Shown here: positions 18,517 through 26,725 of the stretch, piece after piece
Layout: each line of letters opens with the position of its first letter
Position numbering within the stretch: position 1 is the first letter of the stretch
The notes under the pieces: model-generated
Seen by the model: the letters and a program-made list of their open reading frames with translations, nothing else
Told to the model about the DNA's origin: nothing
Databases searched by the model: none
Assembly: GCA_963773605.1 (NCBI GenBank)
Contig: CAVZBT010000011.1
Coordinates: 1 to 64,000 of the forward strand
DNA: 64,000 nucleotides
Source: CAVZBT01 sp963773605
Lineage (GTDB): Bacteria > Acidobacteriota > UBA6911
Reading direction: 5' to 3'
Position numbers and translations under genes: made by a program

Positions 18517-19728
18517 CTAGGCCTTGGCGTTGCCGCGGGCCTGCTTGAAGGCGTTCGTCGCCGTGTCGTGATAGATCTTCTTGAGCACGTCGTCGGGCAG
18601 ACCCATCCCGTGCAGCGGCCAGTGGTAGTTGAAGTTGAAAAAGACGTCCTGGGCATAGAAGTGCTCGTCAAGCGACTCCATGATCCGGAACGTGGTCGTA
18701 AACACGTCCTGCGTGTAGGGCATGTCGGTGCCGTAGGTCACGCGGTTCGCGTACTTCTTCAGGAACTGTCCGGCAAAACGCGGGATGGGCGCGGTTTCGG
18801 CAAAGCGGGCCGAAATGTCGGCGTACATGTTCGGGTGCCGGTCGAGCATCCCACTGAGGCGCGTCAGGTCATAATCCAGGTTCGCCAGGTGGCAGCAGAT
18901 GAAGACCGTCTTCGGGTGTCGCTGCAGCGCCTTGTCCAGCGACTGGATGAGCTCATTGTGGCCCATAAGGCCCGGCTTGTTATCCAGGCGCCAGCTAAAA
19001 CCGTTCATCAGCCCGTCGTTGTGCTTGTCCTGCGGCAGGTAGGACCAGTAGGGGTCGGACATATGCAGGTTGATCGGCATCCCCAGTTCGGCACACTTCT
19101 GCCAAATCGGATCCATCTTCGGGTCGTCCGGGTGTAGTCCCTGGATCGGGGGGCCCTGCTGGGGCCCCGAGCCGCCCCCGCCTGCAGGGCGGGTTCCCTG
19201 CCAGTTCGGCGGCGCCGACAGCCTGCCGCCAATGCCCCACCCCTTGTCGGTGATTTCGCCGACGCCGACGGCGCCCACCTTGTGACACCGCTCCAGCTCC
19301 TTGACGGTGTTGGGCCCGAAGCCAGGCTGGTCGACGCCGGCCATGTTGAATCCGCACCAGACATCAAAACGGCTGGGATACTTCGAGTACAACTTGTAGG
19401 TCGCGTCGAAGGCCTCGCCTGTTCCGCTGAAACAGACGGTCTTTTCCACGCCGACCTTGTCCATCATCTTCACCATCGTGTCGATGTCCTGGGGCGTCTT
19501 GCCGCGGGCGTGATGGTGCACGTCCACGATGGGGAACTTCGCCTTCACGATGTTGCTCACCGGGATCTTGTAGACCGACTTGGGGCGGTAATCCTTCAGC
19601 AGAAGCTGGTCCGGCAGGACCTGCCCCGCATCGGGCGCCGCGGCGGCGCCGGCTTGCTGGGTTCCAGCCGAACCCCGGCGCGTCAAGAATGCCAGTCCGG
19701 GAAGCATCAGTAGTTGCCTTCGGTTCAT
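18517..19728 (-). CDS. Secreted amidohydrolase-2 family protein
   Basis: The 403-residue protein is a metal-dependent amidohydrolase/decarboxylase-like TIM barrel. It begins MNRRQLLMLPGLAFLTRRGS, a Tat-like signal. The metal-site H-x-H appears in IVDVHHHARGK, later histidines in PINLHMSDPYW and FICCHLANLDYDL, and the final aspartate in VTYGTDMPYTQDVF. Members of this branch (PF04909) act on varied hydrolysable or decarboxylatable substrates, so the substrate is open. The family is expanded in Bryobacterales as exported enzymes. It is divergent from the ADOP permease gene, with about 180 bp between starts. The ATG has GGAGTCATACG upstream. Confidence 0.85.
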   Translation of the reverse strand: MNRRQLLMLPGLAFLTRRGSAGTQQAGAAAAPDAGQVLPDQLLLKDYRPKSVYKIPVSNIVKAKFPIVDVHHHARGKTPQDIDTMVKMMDKVGVEKTVCFSGTGEAFDATYKLYSKYPSRFDVWCGFNMAGVDQPGFGPNTVKELERCHKVGAVGVGEITDKGWGIGGRLSAPPNWQGTRPAGGGGSGPQQGPPIQGLHPDDPKMDPIWQKCAELGMPINLHMSDPYWSYLPQDKHNDGLMNGFSWRLDNKPGLMGHNELIQSLDKALQRHPKTVFICCHLANLDYDLTRLSGMLDRHPNMYADISARFAETAPIPRFAGQFLKKYANRVTYGTDMPYTQDVFTTTFRIMESLDEHFYAQDVFFNFNYHWPLHGMGLPDDVLKKIYHDTATNAFKQARGNAKA

Positions 19729-19907
19729 CGTATGACTCCTGTGTGTTGTGGGTTTTGGGGCCGACGCCCGATCCTACGCTCCTTCGAGGTTTAAACGCAA
19801 GGGAAGAAAAGGGAACAAAAGAGAAGATCAGCCCGGGATTCGGGTGTATAGTAGGGGGCCATCCGAGCGGATCGTGTGTGTACGTTCTCAACGCCCCGGG
19901 GTTTGCC

Positions 19908-22481
19908 ATGGATACACTGGTGCAGGACCTGCGCTATGCATTCCGGGGGCTCCTCAGGAGCCCCGGTTTTAGCGGCATCGCCGTTTTCTCGCTGGCGCTC
20001 GGCATCGGCGCCAACACGGCCATCTTCAGCCTGATCGACACGCTGCTGTTCCGGCCGCTCCCCATACCCGAGCCGGAGCGGCTCGTGCGGGTGGCCAACC
20101 GGCAGTTCCCCTATCCGCGCTACGAGCAGTTCCGAGACCGCAACGAGGTGTTCACGGAAATGGCGGCGGTCGCCGCCATCGACCAGGTGCCGCTTCTGGG
20201 CGAGTCGTCCGGCGGGGAAACGGAGCGGCTCTCCGGCCGTCTCGTGTCGGGGAGCTATTTCCGGATGATGGGGGCCCGCGCGCTGATCGGGCGGGTTCTC
20301 TCCCCCGAAGACGACAAGGTCCCGGGTTCGCCTGCGGTCGCGGCGATCAGCTACGGCTTCTGGAGGCGCAGTCTCGACGGAGACCCGTCCATCGTTGGCA
20401 AGACGCTGCACCTGGGGCCCGGGCGCCTGGTTTGGGGCGCGTCGATGTCCGGGGGCGAAGGCCCGGAGGGCCGCCGGCTGGGACCCGCGGGCAGCGCGTT
20501 CGAGATCGTCGGTGTAATGTCGCCTTCCTTCACGGGCGAGACGGTCGGTGACGCCCCCGATTTCTACGTGCCCATGATGATGCAGGCGTCACTGATGCCG
20601 GGCAGGGAATGGCTGGAGCGCCGGAACGTGGGGTGGGTGCGGGTGCTCGGGCGATTGAGGCCCGGCATCGCCTACACCCGGGCGCAAGCGGGCATGGAGG
20701 TGCTCCTCCACCAATTGGTCACCGACGAGCTCGGGTCGAGAATAACGGATGAGCATCGGAACGCCATTCGCCAGCTGCGCGTGGAAATCCTGCCTGCGGG
20801 AAGCGGCCTGCCCCGCGAGGAGTACGGCAAGAACTCGGTCAGCTCCCTGCGGGAATTCTCCGAACCTCTGTTTATCCTGATGGGGGTGGTGGCGGCGGTG
20901 CTCCTGATCGCCTGTGCCAACGTGGCCAGTCTGCTGCTGGCCCGCGCGAGCGCGCGGGGGAGGGAAATCGCCGTCCGGATGGCGCTCGGCGCCGGCCGCC
21001 CGCGGCTGGTGCGGCAGTTGCTGACCGAGAGCCTTCTGATCTCCGTCTCGGGAGGGGTCGCGGGTCTGCTCTTTGCGGCCTGGGGCAGCGCGACGCTGGT
21101 GTCGCTCGTCGGGGCGTTTACGACCCACCCGATTGCGATCCAATTCCGCCCGGACCTGCGCGTCCTGGCATTCACCGCGGCGGTGACGGTCCTGACCGGG
21201 ATGCTGTTCGGTCTTGCGCCGGCCTTCCAGGCGGCGCGGGTCGATGTGATCTCGTCGCTGAAAGACACGGCGCGCGGCGCGGGCGGCGCGGGCGGCGCGC
21301 CGGGCCGGTTGCGCCTGCGCAAGGCGCTGGTGGTGGCTCAGGTGGCGCTGTCGCTGGTGCTGCTCGTCGGGGCGACGCTTTTTGTGCGCAGCCTGCAGAA
21401 GCTCCGCGGGGTCGATCTCGGGTATGCGCGCGAGAATCTGCTGATTGTCCGGGTGGACCCCGTGACCGGCGGATACCGGGGGGCCGAGATCTCCCGGCTC
21501 CTGGACGAGCTGCAGAAGCGTTTTGCGGCCCTCCCGGGCGTGCGCGGCGTGACGTTTTCCGAAAACGGCCTGTTCAGCGGCCCGGAGTCGGCCGGGCCCA
21601 TAATGGTGGAAGGGTACGGCGCGGCGGGGAAACCCGAGGTGGCGCGCTTCGACCACGTGGGGCCCGGTTACTTCGCCACGGTCGGGATTCCGCTCCTGCT
21701 CGGTCGCGACTTCACGGCGCAGGATGCCGCGGGGGCGCCCAGGACGGCGATCGTCAACGAGGCATTTGCGCGGTTCTACTTCCAGGGGGCAAGCCCGGTC
21801 GGCAAGCAGATCTTCTGGCTGCCCGGTCAGCGGGCCGGTTTGGAGATCGTGGGGGTGGCGGCCAACGTCAAGGACCACAGCCTGCGGTGGGGTGCCATCC
21901 GGCGGTTCTATGTCCCGATGCACCAGCCGATCGAAGCGATCAGCACGGTGAACTTCGAGCTGCGGACCTCGGGCGATCCGCAGCAGGTTGGTGGATCGGT
22001 CCGGCGCGAGCTCCGCGCCGTCGATCCGACCCTGCCGCTCGTCAGGGTCGACACGCTCGACGGGCTCGTCGACCGGTCGCTCATCGAGGAGCGGCTGATC
22101 GCCAAGCTGTCCGGTTTCTTCGGGGTGCTGGCCCTGGTGCTCGCCTGTACCGGTCTGTATGGTGTCATGTCGTACAGCGTCGCCCGCCGCACGAGCGAGC
22201 TCGGACTGCGCATGGCGCTTGGCGCCAGCTCCGCAGACGTGCTGCGCCTGGTGCTGCGGGAGAGTGTCGTGATGGTCGGGCTCGGGATCGCGCTCGGGAT
22301 ACCGGTGGCGCTTGCGGCGACGCGGCTGGTTTCGAGCCGCCTTTTCGGTCTCGAAGCGGCGGACCCGTGGGCGGTCACGACGGCGACGCTTTTTCTGATC
22401 GTCGTCGCGGTTCTGGCGGGGTTCCTGCCCGCCCGGCGCGCGGCCCGGGTCGACCCGATGATCGCGCTCCGCACGGAATAA
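19908..22481 (+). CDS. FtsX/MacB-type ABC permease of the acidobacterial duplicated (ADOP) family
   Basis: The 857-residue protein is a membrane permease with two halves, each with an FtsX domain. It starts MDTLVQDLRYAFRGLLRSPG with the first helix FSGIAVFSLALGIGANTAIF, followed by a periplasmic MacB-like domain (about residues 50-300), three helices (ILMGVVAAVLLIACANVASL, ARGREIAVRMALGAGRPRLV), a second periplasmic domain (about 470-720) and a final helix set with SYSVARRTSELGLRMALGAS. The start at 19908 is chosen because the family begins there; the upstream open frame has no family sequence. No ATPase gene is adjacent, as is usual for this orphan family. Cargo is unknown. Confidence 0.9.
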   Translation: MDTLVQDLRYAFRGLLRSPGFSGIAVFSLALGIGANTAIFSLIDTLLFRPLPIPEPERLVRVANRQFPYPRYEQFRDRNEVFTEMAAVAAIDQVPLLGESSGGETERLSGRLVSGSYFRMMGARALIGRVLSPEDDKVPGSPAVAAISYGFWRRSLDGDPSIVGKTLHLGPGRLVWGASMSGGEGPEGRRLGPAGSAFEIVGVMSPSFTGETVGDAPDFYVPMMMQASLMPGREWLERRNVGWVRVLGRLRPGIAYTRAQAGMEVLLHQLVTDELGSRITDEHRNAIRQLRVEILPAGSGLPREEYGKNSVSSLREFSEPLFILMGVVAAVLLIACANVASLLLARASARGREIAVRMALGAGRPRLVRQLLTESLLISVSGGVAGLLFAAWGSATLVSLVGAFTTHPIAIQFRPDLRVLAFTAAVTVLTGMLFGLAPAFQAARVDVISSLKDTARGAGGAGGAPGRLRLRKALVVAQVALSLVLLVGATLFVRSLQKLRGVDLGYARENLLIVRVDPVTGGYRGAEISRLLDELQKRFAALPGVRGVTFSENGLFSGPESAGPIMVEGYGAAGKPEVARFDHVGPGYFATVGIPLLLGRDFTAQDAAGAPRTAIVNEAFARFYFQGASPVGKQIFWLPGQRAGLEIVGVAANVKDHSLRWGAIRRFYVPMHQPIEAISTVNFELRTSGDPQQVGGSVRRELRAVDPTLPLVRVDTLDGLVDRSLIEERLIAKLSGFFGVLALVLACTGLYGVMSYSVARRTSELGLRMALGASSADVLRLVLRESVVMVGLGIALGIPVALAATRLVSSRLFGLEAADPWAVTTATLFLIVVAVLAGFLPARRAARVDPMIALRTE

Positions 22482-22610
22482 GACCGCTGGCCACGGCTGG
22501 CGCGGCGGCTCGACACCGCCTGAAAACCTGCTGGAGTTCGGACAGAAACTACCGGGCGGCGCCGGCGCGCGCCCGCCCTCGCTTCAACGTCGGGAAAGGA
22601 CGGCACGGGT

Positions 22611-23963
22611 ATGGTCACGGCTCGCCAGGAAAGCCTTGGCAGGCATACGAAGCTGGCCATGGGTTCGCAGTTCCTGGGCTTCATGCTCGACGCATACGAC
22701 ATGGCGCTCGTCCTGGTGATGGCCCCGATCCTGGTGAAGGTCTTTTCATCGCCTTCGGGCAGCGAAGCGTGGCGGTACATCACGATTGTCCTCAGCTATT
22801 CGATCACCATGGCGGCCCGGCCGGTGGGGTCGGCCATCTTCGGGCATTTTGCCGACAGGCTCGGCCGCCGTATCCTCCTGATCGTGACGATCGGCGGCGT
22901 CGGTGTCATGTCCTTCGTTTCCGCGTTCCTGCCGACCTACGACCAGGTGGGTAACTGGGCCTATGTCGCCTTCTGCGTCCTCCGGTTTGTGATGGGGTGC
23001 TTCTTCGGCGGGGAGTATGCCGTTGGGCACACCTTCGCCATCGAGCACGCACCCAGGAACAAGCGCGGCGCCATCGGCGGGTTCATCCAGTCCGGTTTCC
23101 CCCTGGGATACGTATTCGCTTCGTTTGTGTTCGCCTTGATCTCGCACCGGCTCGGCGACCAGGGGATGCTGGCATACGGGTGGCGCATCGTGTTTGCGAC
23201 CGGGGTCGTGCCGGTGTTCCTGGCCTTGTACATCCGGAAGGCGTTGCCGGAATCCCCGGAGTTCGAAAAGGCTCGAAGGGACGGTGCGATCGAGCGCGCG
23301 CCGTTGCTCAACCTGTTCAAGCCCCCCGCGCTGTGGGTTTTCCTGCAGGTCTTCGTGTTCATGACAGGACTGTTTCTCGCGGACTACTCGGTGTACGGTT
23401 TCCTTCCGAACATTCTCACGCTGGGCGGTCGCGGCTTCGACACCACCACCTACAGCCTGATTTACGGGTTCGCGCTGTTTATGGCATTCCTCGGCTACAA
23501 CCTCTACGGATGGTTGTCGGACTTTACCGGGCGAAAGTCCCTCACCCTATGGTATTGCGGCTTCCTGGTGGTTTTCGGGATCCCGGTGTACTTCGTCCTT
23601 TATAACGCGGCGGTGGCCCGCAATATCCCGCTCGCAATCCTCGGGACAACCATGGCCGCCATGCTCAAGCTTGCCTGGGGCATAATCCCGGCGTACCTGG
23701 CGGAACGTTTTCCGACCAAGCGCCGCGCCGTTGGGGTCGGGCTCGGGTACTCTTCGGGTGCGCTGCTCGGCGCATGGTTCAGCGTATACGTCTGGTGGGC
23801 GCACAATGTCCCCTTCATCCAGAGTATCGAAGGGCAGGACATGTGGCTCTCCCCTTCGCTTGTGCTCACGGTGGGGGCGCTGATGACCTTTGTCAGCCTC
23901 CTGTTCAGCCCGGAAACCAAGGACCTCGAATTGTCGGAAGTAGGAGAGAAAACAGCGACCTGA
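22611..23963 (+). CDS. MFS transporter, metabolite:H+ symporter (MHS/NanT-like) type
   Basis: The 450-residue protein has about 12 membrane helices. FMLDAYDMALVLVMAPILVK in helix 1, the loop 2-3 motif GHFADRLGRRILL and the helix 4-5 motif GGEYAVGHTFAIEHAPRNKR, together with LPESPEF after helix 6, place it with proton symporters for organic acids, sialic acid and related metabolites. It is followed by two genes for secreted propeller-like proteins that end at the GH20-containing cluster, so import of a sugar or sugar acid released there is reasonable. GGAAAGGA lies about 12 bp before the ATG. Substrate is not identifiable. Confidence 0.87.
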   Translation: MVTARQESLGRHTKLAMGSQFLGFMLDAYDMALVLVMAPILVKVFSSPSGSEAWRYITIVLSYSITMAARPVGSAIFGHFADRLGRRILLIVTIGGVGVMSFVSAFLPTYDQVGNWAYVAFCVLRFVMGCFFGGEYAVGHTFAIEHAPRNKRGAIGGFIQSGFPLGYVFASFVFALISHRLGDQGMLAYGWRIVFATGVVPVFLALYIRKALPESPEFEKARRDGAIERAPLLNLFKPPALWVFLQVFVFMTGLFLADYSVYGFLPNILTLGGRGFDTTTYSLIYGFALFMAFLGYNLYGWLSDFTGRKSLTLWYCGFLVVFGIPVYFVLYNAAVARNIPLAILGTTMAAMLKLAWGIIPAYLAERFPTKRRAVGVGLGYSSGALLGAWFSVYVWWAHNVPFIQSIEGQDMWLSPSLVLTVGALMTFVSLLFSPETKDLELSEVGEKTAT

Positions 23964-23984
23964 CATTTGGAGATTCTTCGAGTG

Positions 23985-24040
23985 CTTCGAGTCTTCGAGG
24001 TGAGCCGAAAACCCACCACGAAGGCTCCAGGGACTCGAAG
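23985..24040. repeat. Short inverted repeat between transporter and propeller genes
   Basis: CTTCGAGTC (23985-23993) pairs perfectly with GACTCGAAG (24032-24040), and the surrounding bases repeat the TTCGAG motif. The arms resemble those of the hairpin at 18444-18504, so both may belong to one small palindromic repeat family. It lies in the 100-bp gap between two plus-strand genes. Confidence 0.45.
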
Positions 24041-24063
24041 GATCTTCCGAGGAAAGGCGGATC

Positions 24064-25296
24064 ATGGGGTGGCGACGGCTGTTGCTGGTCTGCTCGATTG
24101 TGCTGCTCGGGGGCGTCCGTGGCCTTCCGGCGGAACTGACCGCGAAGAACGTCCGGTTCGTCGAGTACCCGGATTTTCCCGATGCCCATTCCACCTGGGG
24201 CTCCATCGGGTTCAGTTCGGTCCACTCCAAGGTCTTCATCGGCGTCACCAACCACCGAGACCGTGTCGGGTTGTTCGAGTACGACACGAGGGCCGGCCGG
24301 ATGCGGCTGTGCGGGTTCATTCCCGCCCTGGCGCACCTGCGGGATTACCAGTGGCAGGGGAAGGTGCACAGCCAGATCGTGGAGGGGCCGGCGGGCGAGA
24401 TGTTCTTCGCCACGGACGGGGGCGAGAGCCGCGAAGAGTACCTGATGGAGCATCCGCAGGGGTACAGCGGCGGTTTCTTCATGAAGTGGAACCCGGCGGC
24501 GCACAGCCTCACCAACCTCGGCGTCGGCCTGCAGTACGAGAGCATCAAGGACCTGGCGGTCGACCGCAAAAGCGGCCGCATCTGTGCTATTTCCTATCCG
24601 CAGGTTCACTTCCTGGTGTACGACCCGGCAAGAAACGATATCCGCGATCTCGGCCGGCTCGGCAGCGATCATGTGCCCAGGGTGATGTTCAGCGACCGCT
24701 GGGGGAACGCGTACTACGTGGACTGGCGCCAGCGGCTCGTTAAATACGAGCAGGCTTCCGGGAGACTGCTGTTCGCGCGCGATAGCCTCCCTGCCTTTCC
24801 GGGGACCCCGGGGGAATACATCGTCACCGGGGTGACCGCGTATGCCTCGGATCAACGGAGCGGCGTGATCTACCTCATCACCTACGGGGCTAAGATGCTC
24901 GCGTTTCACCCGCAGCGCGAGGGGATTGGGAGCGTGGAGGACCTCGGCGGAATCTTCGACGGGCCGCAGTCGCCCCCCTGGAAATACTACTGTCCGAATC
25001 TCGCCCTGGGCGTCAACGGCAAGCTGTACTACTTCCTGGGCGGGCACGGTATGTATGCCGTGCCGGGCGGGAGGATCGCGCTGATGGAATTCGATCCGGC
25101 CCGACGTACGAAGAAAGTTGTCCTGACCTATGCGATGGACGTCATCAGCGAGGTAACGGGATCGGACGTGAAAGACGGTCGGGGCAACATCTATTTCGCC
25201 GGACGGCGCGACGACCGGGGAGCTGAGCAGAGGGGTGAGTCGGGCGCGAGCCGGCCCTTTATGATCATTCTAAATCCAGGAAAGGCGATCCGATGA
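24064..25296 (+). CDS. Secreted beta-propeller-like protein 1
   Basis: The 410-residue product carries an N-terminal signal (MGWRRLLLVCSIVLLGGVRG). Repeating blade-like segments of about 45-55 residues follow, with strand patterns such as KVFIGVTNHRDRVGLFEYDT, IKDLAVDRKSGRICAISYPQ, RVMFSDRWGNAYYVDWRQRL and LALGVNGKLYYFLGGHGMYA. No catalytic motif is evident; it could be a binding protein or a lyase of propeller fold. It overlaps the next gene by ATGA, and the second product has the same architecture, so the two are a translationally coupled pair, probably sharing one role. The preceding MFS gene is about 100 bp upstream on the same strand. Confidence 0.75.
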   Translation: MGWRRLLLVCSIVLLGGVRGLPAELTAKNVRFVEYPDFPDAHSTWGSIGFSSVHSKVFIGVTNHRDRVGLFEYDTRAGRMRLCGFIPALAHLRDYQWQGKVHSQIVEGPAGEMFFATDGGESREEYLMEHPQGYSGGFFMKWNPAAHSLTNLGVGLQYESIKDLAVDRKSGRICAISYPQVHFLVYDPARNDIRDLGRLGSDHVPRVMFSDRWGNAYYVDWRQRLVKYEQASGRLLFARDSLPAFPGTPGEYIVTGVTAYASDQRSGVIYLITYGAKMLAFHPQREGIGSVEDLGGIFDGPQSPPWKYYCPNLALGVNGKLYYFLGGHGMYAVPGGRIALMEFDPARRTKKVVLTYAMDVISEVTGSDVKDGRGNIYFAGRRDDRGAEQRGESGASRPFMIILNPGKAIR

Positions 25297-26489
25297 GACG
25301 GGCCGCTCTTTGCGGAGTTCTTGTGGTCTGCCTGTTCGCTCCCTCCCGCTCCGGAGCGGAGTACACGTTCTTCACGCCCCCGGGAAGTTTTGCGGTGGAG
25401 GTCTCGCTCGAGAATAGCCCTCACCCGCGTCTCCCGATGTACCGCAACGCGATCGCTTCCCTTGAAGTAGTGGGGCACCGTGCGGTCGGGGGCACGTCCG
25501 CGGTAGCCGGGGCGAGTCCGTTTCTGTTTGCCGTGTCGCTGTCGAATCGCCGCATGGAGGCGGTGCTCGACCTGGGTACGATCATCCCGGGGCAGCGCGA
25601 GATCTGCAGCGGGTTCGGCCGGGGCGCCGGGGGCGTTTTGTATGCGGGGACCATGCCGGATACTCCGGGGGCGAGCGGTCACCTGCTGGAAGTCCGGGTT
25701 GACGATAGCGGGATTGAGGTCCGCGACCTCGGCGCCGCGGTTGAAAGCGAGGGGGTGTTCGCGCTTGCCTCGGACCCGTCCGCGAAGGCCCTGTACGGAA
25801 TCAGTTACCCGTCCGGGAATTTCTTCGTGCGCGACCTCGCTACGGGCAGCACGCAGGTCTATGACGAGACGGCGATTGCGCGGCGGACCCTGGCGTTCGC
25901 CCACGACTATGCTGTGGGCCCACGCGAGATCCTGAGCCGGCGGCTCGTGGTCGACCGCGGCGGCCGCGTGTGGGGAAGTATGCCGATCTCGAAGGTTTTC
26001 TGCTTCGATCCCGCGGTGCGCAAGATCAGTGTGCCGTCCGACGGGCTGCCACAAGTTTGGGGGAGGCTCCCGCTCGGTCGGGCGGATGCGTGGGCTGTGG
26101 CGCCGGACGGGACTCTGTACGGCGGCAACGCGGGGGATGGGCAGCTGTTTCGTCTCGATCCCGCTTCGGGGAGGGTCACGAATCTGGGCAAGCCGGTCAT
26201 GATGCCGCGCATCACGGGGCTGGCATTCGGCGCCGACGGGAAGCTCTACGGGGTGGGCGGCGCACCGCCAGGCTATGCCCACCTGTTCTCATATGATCCG
26301 GCTGCCGGTTTCGTCGATCTGGGCAATCCCCGGTTCATGATGGTCGCGCCGGGCCTCGAGCAGGGCATCTGGTGGCGCGGGTTCCGCATCGGAACGGTCG
26401 CAGCCTCGGAGGACGGCCGATACATCGTCCTGGGCGAGGACGAGGCCCTCAGCCAGTTGCTGGTCTTCCGCGGGGACGGACCACGCTAA
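25293..26489 (+). CDS. Secreted beta-propeller-like protein 2, C-terminus inside a repeat element
   Basis: The 398-residue product has a signal peptide (MRRAALCGVLVVCLFAPSRS) and propeller-like repeats (KALYGISYPSGNFFVRDLAT, VDRGGRVWGSMPISKVFCFD, VAPDGTLYGGNAGDGQLFRL, AFGADGKLYGVGGAPPGYAH). The start ATG overlaps the stop of the preceding paralogous gene. The last five codons and the TAA (GAC GGA CCA CGC TAA) are supplied by the left end of the 250-bp repeat that begins at 26473, so the native C-terminus may once have been longer. Function is unknown; co-location with GH20 and PL-like genes suggests polysaccharide binding or processing. Confidence 0.75.
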   Translation: MRRAALCGVLVVCLFAPSRSGAEYTFFTPPGSFAVEVSLENSPHPRLPMYRNAIASLEVVGHRAVGGTSAVAGASPFLFAVSLSNRRMEAVLDLGTIIPGQREICSGFGRGAGGVLYAGTMPDTPGASGHLLEVRVDDSGIEVRDLGAAVESEGVFALASDPSAKALYGISYPSGNFFVRDLATGSTQVYDETAIARRTLAFAHDYAVGPREILSRRLVVDRGGRVWGSMPISKVFCFDPAVRKISVPSDGLPQVWGRLPLGRADAWAVAPDGTLYGGNAGDGQLFRLDPASGRVTNLGKPVMMPRITGLAFGADGKLYGVGGAPPGYAHLFSYDPAAGFVDLGNPRFMMVAPGLEQGIWWRGFRIGTVAASEDGRYIVLGEDEALSQLLVFRGDGPR

Positions 26490-26725
26490 TCCTTTGTAGA
26501 TATTATATCTAACGTTAGTTGCAGGCCTGAAAAGGGGCCTTATTCTCATTCTTCGAGGGCAAATTCTGCGATTAGCGCACGCCTGCTCGACCTTCGTTCC
26601 CCGCCGCTCCGGGCCACAGAGCTTATTTTGGATTTTCCGCCCTAAAAAGCCGAAATAAGGCCCCATTCTGGATCGGTTCTTTCTCCTAAGCTACTGTCGA
26701 GGAAAAGCTTCGCTGGGTCCGTCCC
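26473..26725. repeat. MITE-like element, family B, copy 1
   Basis: The 253-bp element has terminal inverted repeats GGGACGGACC (26473-26482) and GGTCCGTCCC (26716-26725). Inside is a perfect 11-bp pair GGGGCCTTATT / AATAAGGCCCC (26534-26544 with 26654-26664). A second copy with the same order of blocks lies at 34158-34405. It has no coding capacity. Both convergent flanking genes terminate inside it. Resembles non-autonomous, transposase-mobilised repeats; no target duplication was evident. Confidence 0.75.
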
